Assembly: GCF_001659725.1 (NCBI RefSeq)
Contig: NZ_CP015922.1
Coordinates: 1,612,001-1,676,000, forward strand
Length of the DNA: 64,000 nucleotides
From: Polynucleobacter wuianus
GTDB lineage: Bacteria > Pseudomonadota > Gammaproteobacteria > Burkholderiales > Burkholderiaceae
Direction of reading: 5' to 3'
Shown: in pieces, positions 16,588 to 26,100 of the stretch
Numbering within the stretch: the first letter of the stretch is position 1
Layout of the letters: every line of letters starts with the position of its first letter
The notes under the pieces: generated by a model
The model's input: only the letters and a program-made list of their open reading frames with translations
The model's database searches: none
What the model was told of the DNA's origin: nothing
Program-made: the position numbers and the translations under genes

Positions 16588-17263
16588 ATTTTCCTTGCCA
16601 AACACCGCTTGCTGAGCCGACCTTAAAGCGAGTGAACATAGACTCTGAAAAGTAATTCTCTCCGTACGCTGCCTTTATGGCCGAGAGATGTGCGCCTGAT
16701 TGTGCATACGCATCAATGGATTTGAGATTTTCCCATATAGTAAATGTAGCTTGACGAAAGTAGGGTGCTTCTCCTAGCCCAGCTGTCAGAATCGATCCTG
16801 AGGCTTCTTTAATTGCTTGTTCTGCTGGTTTTGCTTTGGCCCAAAATTGCACTGCTTTGAAAGGTCTGATTGATGCCCTGGTAAGAGATGCTATTGGCCC
16901 ACTTTCAGGGGGAGAGCTTAAATTATTTATTGAGAAGCCTGACCATGATCCTCGGCTGGAATAAGCATAGAGTGTAGCTATAAAGAACTCATTAGCATGG
17001 GATCTGTAAGCATTCACAGTGGGAGATGTTTGCTGAAAAATTTCTGCATTTTGTTTTGTATCAAAAACACAAAAGAATCCCTGTTTAGTAAGGCTTGGCT
17101 TGGTACTGAAGCCGCCATTAAAACCAGATCCCAAGATCTTACAAAAGACGAGGCCAGGAACACCCCTAAAGGCAAATTTACCAAAAATATAGCGACTAAA
17201 CCCCCACAACCTAGATCCAGAAGCAATATCTATTAAAACCAATACTGCCGTCTGTTCGCTCAT
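16571..17263 (-). CDS. crtA: CrtA, spheroidene monooxygenase
   Basis: A 230-aa haem-dependent carotenoid 2-oxygenase that makes spheroidenone (2-keto carotenoids) when oxygen is present. Family features are the N-terminal LVLIDIASGSRLWGFSRYIF, the GVPGLVFCKILGSG block, RGSWSGFS and the later AYGENYFSESMFTRFKV. It starts 6 nt after the ppsR stop and overlaps crtD. With CrtCDF it predicts spheroidenone or related keto-carotenoids. The product mix cannot be read from DNA. Confidence 0.9.
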   Translation of the reverse strand: MSEQTAVLVLIDIASGSRLWGFSRYIFGKFAFRGVPGLVFCKILGSGFNGGFSTKPSLTKQGFFCVFDTKQNAEIFQQTSPTVNAYRSHANEFFIATLYAYSSRGSWSGFSINNLSSPPESGPIASLTRASIRPFKAVQFWAKAKPAEQAIKEASGSILTAGLGEAPYFRQATFTIWENLKSIDAYAQSGAHLSAIKAAYGENYFSESMFTRFKVGSASGVWQGKYVQIP

Positions 17264-17269
17264 GAGGCC

Positions 17270-18694
17270 TTATGAATCTAAATCATCGCTAGCATTGTTA
17301 TCGACAATACCAAAACGTCTCATTTTGATATAGAGACCTTGGCGTGATAATCCCAGTAGCTCGGCAGCTGAGGCCCTATTAGACATGGTGAGATCGAGGG
17401 CTGCTAGGATACAGAGTTTTTCAATAATGTCTGTTGTTTCAGTGACAATTTGCTTAAGCGGAACTTTGCCAACTAATTGGGTAAGCTCTTTTGCATTCTT
17501 GCCCAAGTTATCTGATTTGCCTGCTGGCTCACGAGAAGTTTTTGATATTTGATGAATGCCAATGGCTACAGCTGACAATTTTCCAGCATTGAAATTTGTT
17601 GCCGATATGACAACATTTATCGGTGAGCTGCCATCATCAGTAGTGATGGTGCTTGCATAGTCTTTAATTACCCCGTACTCACGTACAGTCCCGAGAATAA
17701 TTTTTAAATCAATACTTGCTCTACCAAGCCATAGCTCAAAAGACTTACCAAGAATATTATCTTTCTGAGTAGTTTGTGACATCGAAAGAAAAGCGTTATT
17801 CGCGGTCAAAATAACGCCATTTGTACTGCAAATGATGAAGCCATCTTGGAAATCTTCGATTGCTTGTGATACCAAGACGCTTTGATCGCTTGCATTACCA
17901 ACTTGAATGCCACTAGCTTTAGGCTTTACCGTAACTAGGCAGATATTGTGATTACCTTCGCGTAAAAGTACGCTGGAAATTTCTACATCTTCCTGAAGGT
18001 TCTCTAGGGTCGAATGAATAGAGGATTGCATGATCCCCGACTTAGATCCAGTAAGGTATTCTTGTATAGCGACATGATCCTTAGTCGGAAAAAGATTGGT
18101 AAATAGCTTGCCCTGAATCTTTTTAAGATCACCTACTAAAAACCCGGCGGATTTATTTACTTCTAAAATTTTCAGAGTCAAGCTATCAATTATTAAATAG
18201 GCCTGATCAATGCTATTAAATAATTGTAAGTATCGATTTTCTATTGCATGAAGACTCGCATAGTCCCGCTCAATTTCTTGTTGAGATTGAACTAATTTTT
18301 GCTGAAGGGCAGATAGACCGCTAAGATCTTTTCCGATTGCAATCAGCTTATTTTGTTGCTGAAAAAAGAGCGTACTAAATTGAATGGGGATAGAAGAAGA
18401 GTCACCCATCTCTTGATTTACTTGACGCCAATTCTGCTCTTCACTATTGCTGATTGTTTTAAGTAGTGCGTTTACCTTCGGCTGGCTATCAATCGCAACA
18501 GTATCTATCCATTTTTTCCCAAGCAATGACTGTGTTTTGGTGTGAACTGGTTTTGAGCCGTCGATGACTTTCTCAATCATTCCAGACTGATCGATGACTA
18601 AAACGAGATCTACAGAATGCGCAAGCAGAGAAGCTGCTTGATTTACATTTAATGTATTTAGTTCGGGTGTGGCTAAATTCACAATTTTGGTCAC
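17270..18694 (-). CDS. ppsR: PpsR (CrtJ), redox-responsive photosynthesis repressor
   Basis: A 474-aa regulator. It has an N-terminal PAS-like region (about 22-120), a Q-rich helix (LQQKLVQSQQEIERDYASL, about 131-149), two further PAS domains (about 150-260 and 275-375), and a C-terminal Fis-type helix-turn-helix NRASAAELLGLSRQGLYIKM (about 439-458). Cys252 and Cys428 fall where CrtJ/PpsR carry their two redox-active cysteines; Cys428 is just before the HTH as in the characterised proteins. GTG start. It binds TGT-N12-ACA operators, and five such sites occur in this cluster. It follows aerR by 22 nt and precedes crtA by 6 nt, so the repressor is co-transcribed with carotenoid genes. Confidence 0.94.
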   Translation of the reverse strand: MTKIVNLATPELNTLNVNQAASLLAHSVDLVLVIDQSGMIEKVIDGSKPVHTKTQSLLGKKWIDTVAIDSQPKVNALLKTISNSEEQNWRQVNQEMGDSSSIPIQFSTLFFQQQNKLIAIGKDLSGLSALQQKLVQSQQEIERDYASLHAIENRYLQLFNSIDQAYLIIDSLTLKILEVNKSAGFLVGDLKKIQGKLFTNLFPTKDHVAIQEYLTGSKSGIMQSSIHSTLENLQEDVEISSVLLREGNHNICLVTVKPKASGIQVGNASDQSVLVSQAIEDFQDGFIICSTNGVILTANNAFLSMSQTTQKDNILGKSFELWLGRASIDLKIILGTVREYGVIKDYASTITTDDGSSPINVVISATNFNAGKLSAVAIGIHQISKTSREPAGKSDNLGKNAKELTQLVGKVPLKQIVTETTDIIEKLCILAALDLTMSNRASAAELLGLSRQGLYIKMRRFGIVDNNASDDLDS

Positions 18695-18716
18695 AATATT
18701 TTTTCTACTTATGCAT

Positions 18717-19547
18717 CTAAGTGTTATTTTCTATTAGGCTGAGATGCTGATCTAACTTTTGCACAGATTCTTCAGGAGTAAAAGCTTTGACATCTGCCTG
18801 AATATGATTAAACTTTTCAGGCGATTTATTATAGAGCGGACCTCCTATGAGAACAAGGATTTGAGGGTTATTAGATTTCCCCTTGAGCAACTTAATTAAG
18901 CTTGGAAGCTCCTGAAGTTGTTCATAAGTAGAAATAGATATTCCTAATACATGGTGATGTTTTGATTCAATTTCATGAATTATTGCATTCAGTCCATTAT
19001 TAGCTGGCCGATAAACCTGCCAGCCAGAATAGGTAAAGAAGTTGGATAAGATTAATGTTCCAAGAGAGTGCTGCGAGTCCGGAAAGAGAGAGATCAGAAT
19101 TGACTTGTCCTGTCGCTTTTCTAATTGAGTAGCTTGGAATAAGTAATCAAGCTTATGTATTGCGCGCTCTAGCTTTCCAACCCCAATGGATACCTCGGCA
19201 AAACTTAATGTATCTTCTTCCCATTGCTTCCCCAGCTTCTTGGCGATTTCAGGAATAAGCTCTAAAACAATATAGTTAATTGATGCTCCATGAGTTTTTA
19301 ATACGGTGATTGCAAGCTCGAATGCGCCTTCTTCTGTGTCAAGTAATAACTCGGTAATTTTGCATACCTGCTCTTCATTTAACGCTTTTTGGTTGTTATG
19401 TTGAGCTGCTGGAGCTTGAATCCAGCTTTCATTGGATGGTGGGTTAAGGGTTGACTTATCAACCTTGCGTTCAATCTCTTCAATTAGCCTGGGTAATTGA
19501 GTGCTGAAAACTTCCCTGATGAGTTCTTTTTTGACTAAGGTGTCCAT
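18717..19547 (-). CDS. aerR: AerR/PpaA-type cobalamin-binding antirepressor
   Basis: A 276-aa protein with an N-terminal helical region, a methionine-synthase-type B12 cap (about 80-145, including WEEDTLSFAEVSIGVGKLER) and a C-terminal B12-binding Rossmann fold. That fold carries the loop PDSQHSLG, whose His is the expected cobalt ligand, and ends with VLIGGPLYN. AerR/PpaA proteins modulate CrtJ/PpsR using B12 in response to light or oxygen. The gene sits directly upstream of ppsR, as in other purple bacteria. I take the ATG at 19547, with GGGGG about 6 nt upstream, rather than the preceding TTG. A PpsR-type box and a -10-like TATAAG lie upstream. Confidence 0.9.
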   Translation of the reverse strand: MDTLVKKELIREVFSTQLPRLIEEIERKVDKSTLNPPSNESWIQAPAAQHNNQKALNEEQVCKITELLLDTEEGAFELAITVLKTHGASINYIVLELIPEIAKKLGKQWEEDTLSFAEVSIGVGKLERAIHKLDYLFQATQLEKRQDKSILISLFPDSQHSLGTLILSNFFTYSGWQVYRPANNGLNAIIHEIESKHHHVLGISISTYEQLQELPSLIKLLKGKSNNPQILVLIGGPLYNKSPEKFNHIQADVKAFTPEESVQKLDQHLSLIENNT

Positions 19548-19584
19548 CAATGCCCCCGAGGATAAAAGTTGCTTATCAACGTTA

Positions 19585-19590
19585 CTTATA
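19585..19590 (-). promoter_or_regulatory. -10-like element for aerR-ppsR-crtADC
   Basis: TATAAG on the minus strand directly follows the ACA half of the 19591-19608 box, exactly as in the bchC promoter; TTTACATATAAG (19585-19596) is identical in both. No good -35 is seen, so activator dependence is possible. Confidence 0.5.
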
Positions 19591-19608
19591 TGTAAAATAA
19601 ATATTACA
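19591..19608. promoter_or_regulatory. PpsR/CrtJ-type operator between aerR and bchF
   Basis: TGT at 19591-19593 and ACA at 19606-19608 with a 12-nt spacer. It lies 44 bp upstream of aerR and 138 bp upstream of bchF. By position it most directly controls aerR-ppsR-crtADC, giving autoregulation of the repressor, and may also act on bchF. Confidence 0.65.
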
Positions 19609-19745
19609 TTTATGTCCTCAATAATGCAATTATTTTCAATAATTAAGGGTAATTACCTATCTTTATAGGGGTAAATACTAGTTTTAGTAAGACATATTTG
19701 GCGTAAAGTTTTGTTTACACAAAGCCAATAAGGCAACGCCAAAAA

Positions 19746-20219
19746 ATGAAGATTAGTAAGCCACTTTACAGCCAAGAGCAGCGTGCAAAACGCGATGCGA
19801 CTGTGTGGACCTTGGTTCAGGGAATCTTGGCGCCAATTCAATTTTTAGTTTGTTTAATTAGCCTCACTTTAGTCTTGCGTTACCTCATTAGTGGTGAGGG
19901 GTATGAAATAGCAACTATCTCTGTGATATTCAAAACGATCTTCCTCTATCTAATCATGTTGACTGGAAGTATTTGGGAGAAGGTTGTATTTGGTAAATAT
20001 CTTTTTGCCGAAAGCTTCTTTTGGGAAGATGTATTTAGTATGCTCGTGATCTCTTTGCATACTTTGTACCTTTATTTCCTCATCGTTGGGGGAATGGGTA
20101 AAGAGGGTTTAATGCATCTCGCATTAGCTGCATATGGCTCCTACTTGATTAACGCTGGGCAATTTATTTATAAGCTTAGGATGGCCCGCCTGCAAGTGAG
20201 TAATGGGGTGGTTGTATGA
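19746..20219 (+). CDS. bchF: BchF, 3-vinyl bacteriochlorophyllide hydratase
   Basis: A 157-aa integral membrane enzyme hydrating the C3 vinyl to 1-hydroxyethyl, the step before BchC. EQRAKRDATVWTLVQGILAP at the N-terminus and GSIWEKVVFGKYLFAESFFW in the middle are strongly conserved in BchF. Four hydrophobic spans are evident. It begins the bchFNBHLM-lhaA-puhABC operon and overlaps bchN by 4 nt (ATGA). No strong ribosome-binding site is seen upstream of the ATG. Confidence 0.94.
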   Translation: MKISKPLYSQEQRAKRDATVWTLVQGILAPIQFLVCLISLTLVLRYLISGEGYEIATISVIFKTIFLYLIMLTGSIWEKVVFGKYLFAESFFWEDVFSMLVISLHTLYLYFLIVGGMGKEGLMHLALAAYGSYLINAGQFIYKLRMARLQVSNGVVV

Positions 20220-21508
20220 ATGCCATTGTTGATTTACCCCAAGACCATTTAAATAAATCAGGGAAAAATATTCCTATTTATAAAGAACGTGGTCAAAGAG
20301 AGGTGTTTTGTGGTCTGACAGGAATTATTTGGCTGCATCGTAAGATTCAAGATGCTTTCTTCTTAGTTGTCGGTTCTCGTACTTGCGCACACTTAGTGCA
20401 GTCTGCGGCTGGCGTAATGATTTTTGCCGAGCCTCGTTTTGCTACGGCCATTATTGATGATCGTGATCTAGCGGGTTTGGCAGATGCGCACGAGGAGTTA
20501 GATCGCGTTGTGAAAGCACTGCTAGCTAGGCGTCCAGATATTAAGATGCTTTTTTTAGTTGGCTCTTGTCCATCAGAAGTAATTAAATTAGATCTATCTC
20601 GCGCTGCTCAGCGATTGAGTAAAGAATTTGTCAGCAAATGCCGCATATTAAGTTATTCCGGCAGTGGGATTGAGACAACTTTTACACAGGGTGAGGATGC
20701 TTGCTTGGCTTCACTCATTAACGATACCCCTAAACAGGTGGCGGCAAAAGACAAAAATCTATTAATCGTAGGTTGCTTGCCAGACGTGGTTGAAGATCAA
20801 TTTAAACGACTTTTTACTGAGCTTGGCATTGAAAATGTTTCCTTTTTCCCGCCAAAAAACTCTCAACAGTCAATTGAAATACACGGTAATACACAATACT
20901 TATTGGCTCAGCCATTCTTAGCTGAGACAGCTAGATTGATTGAGGAACGTGGCGCAAAAAGAATCGCAGCACCTTTTCCTTTCGGAATTGAAGGAACTAC
21001 CGCCTGGCTAAAAGCAGCCGCTCATTTGTGGGGAATTACATCAGAACATTTTGAAGGTGTAACTCAGGGAAAAATTGAGCGGGCAAAAAAAAGTTTGGCA
21101 CGCTATCTTCCGGCACTGGAAAACAAGACCATTTCTTTTTTCCCGGACTCGCAATTAGAAATTCCTTTGGCGCGATTTTTATCTCGTGAGTGCGGTATGA
21201 GGGTGCTCGAAATTGGGACGCCTTACCTTCACAAGCAGCATTTAGAGTGCGAGCTCGATTTATTGCCAGAGGGCTCAAAAATTGTAGAGGGGCAGGATCT
21301 TGAGCGCCAATTAGATCGTTGTCGCGCCGATCAACCCGATATTGTGGTTTGTGGCCTTGGGCTGGCAAATCCGCTAGAAGCAGAGGGAATCACTACAAAG
21401 TGGTCTATTGAGCTGGTATTTAGCCCCGTGCATGGCTATGAGCAAGCTGCTGATTTGGCAGAGCTTTTCGCACGTCCTTTAAATCGCAGTATGAAGTTAG
21501 CGGCATAA
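20216..21508 (+). CDS. bchN: BchN, light-independent protochlorophyllide reductase subunit N
   Basis: A 430-aa NifD-like subunit of the dark-operative enzyme that reduces protochlorophyllide ring D. The three cluster-ligating cysteines are visible: Cys32 (VFCGLTG), Cys57 (SRTCAHL) and Cys118 (GSCPSEV). The fourth ligand comes from BchB. It overlaps bchF by 4 nt and is followed by bchB after 11 nt. Confidence 0.96.
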   Translation: MNAIVDLPQDHLNKSGKNIPIYKERGQREVFCGLTGIIWLHRKIQDAFFLVVGSRTCAHLVQSAAGVMIFAEPRFATAIIDDRDLAGLADAHEELDRVVKALLARRPDIKMLFLVGSCPSEVIKLDLSRAAQRLSKEFVSKCRILSYSGSGIETTFTQGEDACLASLINDTPKQVAAKDKNLLIVGCLPDVVEDQFKRLFTELGIENVSFFPPKNSQQSIEIHGNTQYLLAQPFLAETARLIEERGAKRIAAPFPFGIEGTTAWLKAAAHLWGITSEHFEGVTQGKIERAKKSLARYLPALENKTISFFPDSQLEIPLARFLSRECGMRVLEIGTPYLHKQHLECELDLLPEGSKIVEGQDLERQLDRCRADQPDIVVCGLGLANPLEAEGITTKWSIELVFSPVHGYEQAADLAELFARPLNRSMKLAA

Positions 21509-21519
21509 GGAATAGGGCC

Positions 21520-23142
21520 ATGCAACTAACACTCTGGACTTATGAAGGCCCTCCACATATTGGTGCAATGCGAATTGCTGCATCAATGACTGACTTACAT
21601 TATGTTTTGCATTCTCCCCAGGGAGATACTTACGCAGATTTACTGTTTACGATGATTGGCAGGTCTCGTAAGCGTCCTCCAGTCACCTATACGACCTTTC
21701 AGGCAAGGGATCTAGGGGGGGATACTGCCCAGCTATTTCAGGATTCTGTGAATAACGCATATCAGCGTTTTCAACCTAAGGCGATGATTGTCGGAGCATC
21801 TTGTACTGCAGAGTTAATTCAGGATGACCCAGGTGGTCTAGCTAGAGCACTTACTCTGCCAATCCCGGTGATTCCTCTAGAGCTACCTTCGTATCAGAAA
21901 AAGGAAAACTGGGGCGCCTCAGAAACTTTCTATCACATTGTTCGTGGTTTGGTAGCTGTAGATAAATCCATTTCAGCGCAACAGTATCAAGAGAATCGCA
22001 CTGCTAGTAAGCAAGAAGGTCAGAAACCTACTTGCAATATTTTGGGACCAACAGCCTTAGGGTTCAGAAATCGTGATGATGTACAGGAGATTCAGGGCTT
22101 ATTGGAATCTATGGGCATTGAAGTGAGGGTAGTAGCCCCTTTAAATGCATCTGTATCTGATCTGTCCAAGATCACGAAGGCTGATTTCAATGTGTCACTC
22201 TATCCTGAGATTAGTCAGCTGACTTGTACTTGGTTGAATAAAACCTTCGGACAGCCATTTACAAAGATCATTCCAATTGGTACAAAAGCGACTAGGGCAT
22301 TTATTGAGGAGGTAGCACAGCTCGCCAATCTTAATCCTGAGTCCACCTTAGCAAATCAAGAGGAGCGGGCACACTGGTATGCAAAATCAGTTGACTCTAC
22401 CTATTTAACTGATAAAAGGGTCTTTATCTTCGGTGATGCAAGTCACGTTATCGCTGCAGCCAAGGTGGCCGCAGAAGAAATTGGTTTCAAGGTGGTTGGT
22501 CTTGGAACCTATAGCCGTGAATTTGCTCGTGAAGTACGCGAAGCAGCAAAACTGTACGATGTTGAAGCGCTAATTACTGATGATTATTTAGAGGTCGAGC
22601 AAAAAGTATCTGAATTAGCTCCAGATCTAGTTTTAGGTACTCAGATGGAGCGCCATATCGCTAAGAGATTAGGCATTCCTTGCGCAGTAATTTCTGCGCC
22701 AGTGCATGTACAAGACTTCCCTGCGCGCTATTCTCCTCAGATGGGCTTTGAGGGTGCCAATGTCTTATTTGATACCTGGATTCATCCTCTGATGATGGGG
22801 CTTGAAGAGCATCTAATCATGATGTTCCGGGATGATTTTGAATTTAGTGCAAAAGCTGCGCCTTCTCATTTAGGGCATGCAGCCCCACCCGAATCTAGCC
22901 AGCCAAAGACCTCACAGATTTCTGTAGCAAGCCCATCTCCCATCAAGATTAATGCAGGAGAGGCAATATCTAGCTCTATTGATAGTTTGTGGGCTGCCGA
23001 TGCTGAAAAAGAGTTAGGTAAGATTCCATTTTTTGTCAGAGGGAAGGCGCGTCGTAATACTGAAAAATTTGCAGTTGAGCATGGTATTAGTCACATCACC
23101 ATTGAAACCCTCTACGATGCAAAGGCTCACTATGGTAGATAA
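21520..23142 (+). CDS. bchB: BchB, light-independent protochlorophyllide reductase subunit B
   Basis: A 540-aa NifK-like partner of BchN. It opens MQLTLWTYEGPPHIGAMRIA, as all BchB do. Cys95 is in VGASCTAELIQDDPGG, the region that donates the intersubunit [4Fe-4S] ligand. The C-terminal 55 residues (WAADAEKELGKIPFFVRGKA and onwards) form the helical protochlorophyllide-gating tail. A Pro/Ser-rich linker at about 445-485 is variable in the family. It overlaps bchH by 11 nt. Confidence 0.96.
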   Translation: MQLTLWTYEGPPHIGAMRIAASMTDLHYVLHSPQGDTYADLLFTMIGRSRKRPPVTYTTFQARDLGGDTAQLFQDSVNNAYQRFQPKAMIVGASCTAELIQDDPGGLARALTLPIPVIPLELPSYQKKENWGASETFYHIVRGLVAVDKSISAQQYQENRTASKQEGQKPTCNILGPTALGFRNRDDVQEIQGLLESMGIEVRVVAPLNASVSDLSKITKADFNVSLYPEISQLTCTWLNKTFGQPFTKIIPIGTKATRAFIEEVAQLANLNPESTLANQEERAHWYAKSVDSTYLTDKRVFIFGDASHVIAAAKVAAEEIGFKVVGLGTYSREFAREVREAAKLYDVEALITDDYLEVEQKVSELAPDLVLGTQMERHIAKRLGIPCAVISAPVHVQDFPARYSPQMGFEGANVLFDTWIHPLMMGLEEHLIMMFRDDFEFSAKAAPSHLGHAAPPESSQPKTSQISVASPSPIKINAGEAISSSIDSLWAADAEKELGKIPFFVRGKARRNTEKFAVEHGISHITIETLYDAKAHYGR

Positions 23143-26100
23143 GCATATTCCGATGAGAGTTGCAATTATCACCATGGATACGCACCTATCTAGCGCGACA
23201 GAGAGGGCTCGTTATGCACTTAAAAAGAAAATTCCAGGACTGGAATTATCTATTCATGCTGCTTCAGCTTGGACGGTCGATAGCAAAGCGCTTGATAGCT
23301 GCATTCATGATATCGAGGCAGCTGACATTCTGATTGTGACGATGCTGTTCATGGAAGATCACTACAAGCCTGTAATTGAGGCCTTAAAAGCTCGCCGTGA
23401 TCATTGTGATGCCATGATTTGTGCAATGTCAGCAGGTGAAGTGGTTTCCCTCACTCGTATGGGCGGGTTCGATATGGGTAAGCCGGCGACTGGATTGATG
23501 GCTTTATTAAAGCGTTTGCGCGGAAATAAAGAGAAGGCTCAAACTGGTGGTGCAGCACAAATGCGAATGCTGCGTCGTTTGCCAAAAATTCTTCGATTTA
23601 TTCCAGGTAACGCACAAGACGTCAGAGCCTATTTCTTGACATTGCAATATTGGTTGGGTGGCTCCGAGGAAAACCTCTTCCATATGGTGACCAATTTAGT
23701 TAATCGTTATGCCGCCGGTGAGAGACAAGTTTTAAGGACTAAAGAAAAGCTTATTGAGCCAGTCATATATCCTGATAACGGCATTTATCATCCACGGCTC
23801 AAAGGCCGTATGAGTGAGTCTATTGATGATTTACCTAAATTGGTTTCTGATAAGAAATCCAAAGGTCGGGTTGGACTGCTTTTGCTGAGATCTTATATCT
23901 TGGCTGGCAATACTTTGCATTATGACTCAGTGATTGCTTCGCTAGAAGCTCAGGGTTTACAGGTTCTACCAATCTTTGCTGTTGGTCTTGATGCAAGACC
24001 TGCGATAGATCAATTTTTCTACCAAAATGGAAAAAATATAGTTGATGCAGTAGTTTCTTTAACTGGATTTTCATTGGTTGGCGGTCCAGCATATAACGAT
24101 GCAAAAGCAGCTGAAGAAGTATTAGCATCTCTTGATGTGCCTTACCTTGCAGCACAGCCACTGGAGTTCCAGACATTAAATGAATGGGGTAGCTCTGATC
24201 GCGGATTACTCCCAGTTGAAAATACCCTGATGATTGCCATACCAGAATTAGATGGTGCGATTGTGCCTATGGTATTTGGTGGTCGCGCAGGTGATGCTGA
24301 TGTGCAATGCAAGGGCTGTCATAAAGGCTGTGTATTTGAGGCCAGCATCAATCGGCATGACATGCACACTTGTGTAGAACGAACTGCAATGTTGGCTGCA
24401 AGAGTAAGTAAGTTGGTCGCTTTGCGTAAATCAGAGATGGCCAATAGAAAAGTTGCGCTAGTCATGTTTAACTTTCCTCCAAATGCTGGCAGGGTAGGAA
24501 CGGCGGCACACCTAAGTGTATTTGAGTCAGTCTTCAATACATTAAATAGCCTTAAGGCAGAGGGATACACAGTTGATGTACCGAACTCAGTAGATGAGTT
24601 TAGGAATCAAATACTGGCGGGGAATTCTAAAGAATTTGGTACCGATGCAAATGTACATACGCAAGTTGACGCAAACGACTACATCAAACGTGAGCCTTGG
24701 CTAAAAGAGATTGAATCCCAATGGGGTCCTGCACCAGGTACTTTTCTAACGAACGGAGCCTCAATTTTTATTCTTGGAAAACAGTTTGGAAATGTTTTTG
24801 TAGCACTACAGCCTGGATTTGGTTATGAAGGCGATCCTATGCGCTTGTTGCATGAAAAAGGATTTGCTCCTACCCATGCTTTTTCAGCGTTCTATCGCTA
24901 TATTCGAGAAGACTTTGCAGCATCCGCTGTGCTTCATTTTGGCACGCATGGTGCACTTGAATTTATGCCTGGTAAGCAATCGGGTATGTCCGGCGCTTGC
25001 TGGCCAGACCGTCTAATTCATGATTTACCAAATCTTTACATTTATGCATCAAACAATCCTTCCGAGGGTGCGATTGCTAAAAGACGTGCTGGAGCAACGT
25101 TAATTAGCTATTTGACTCCACCTGTGTCTCAGGCTGGCTTGTATCAAGGCCTGCTTGAGTTTAAGGAAGCGGTTGAACATTGGCGCAAATTAGCTCCAAT
25201 GGCTAAAGATACCTCATGGGATGCCAATCAAATCGAGCTATTGGATTCATTGCAAGCGCAAGCAGTGAGTTTAGAGTTTGAAGTAGCTGAGCCCTTATGG
25301 AAAAATTTAGATGCAAATAAAGTCAACGCAATTGTTTTACGTCTTAGTGAAAAGATTCTCGAATTAGAGTACGCCCTAATTCCTTATGGATTACATATTT
25401 TAGGAGCGCCTGTAAATTTTGAGCAAAGTATTGAGATGCTACTCAGTTACTTATCAGTTCAAGATGGTGAGCTACAGAATATTAATAAAGAAGCTTTAGC
25501 TGAGTTGATTCAAGGTGGTGGGATTGAGCTATTCGCAAAAAACCAAAATTTAACACTTAGTGAGAGCCTAAGGACCGAAATAAACCAAGTATTAACAATG
25601 TATCGTGAGCTTCAATCTGATAGTGAAATGCAGGGTATTTTAAAAGCCTTGGATGGTCGTTACATCAGGCCAGCGCCTGGCGGAGATGTTCTGCGAAACC
25701 CACAAGTCTTACCTACTGGTCGTAATGTTCACGGTTTTGATCCATTTCGTATTCCTAGTAAGTTCGCTATGAAAGATGGTCAATATCAGGCAAGCAAGCT
25801 TCTGGAGCGTTATCAGGCTGATGGAAATCCTTTGCCAGAGTCGATTGCTATGGTTTTATGGGGTACTGATAATTTAAAAACTGAGGGCGGTCCCATCGCA
25901 CAAATATTTGCGTTGATGGGCGCATTACCCCGTTTTGATAGTTTTGGTCGGTTAGCAGGAGCCCAATTAATTTCCTTGGAAGAGTTGGGGCGTCCAAGAA
26001 TAGACGTCATGGTATCGATTTCTGGAATTTTTAGAGACTTGATGCCATTACAGATTCGGATTCTTGCAGAAGCCGCCTATTTAGCTGCATCAGCTGACGA

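Noticed and set aside
17014..17236. Overlapping frames on both strands inside crtA
   Set aside because: They are out-of-frame readings of the CrtA coding sequence without a ribosome-binding site or family match.
19710..19723. TTTGT-TTAC-ACAAA as an FNR or PpsR box
   Set aside because: It matches neither TTGAT-N4-ATCAA nor TGT-N12-ACA; kept only as an unexplained dyad.
23033..23131. N-terminal 33-residue extension of BchH
   Set aside because: It is the out-of-frame reading of the bchB 3' end; the ATG at 23132 has a ribosome-binding site and fits BchH length.
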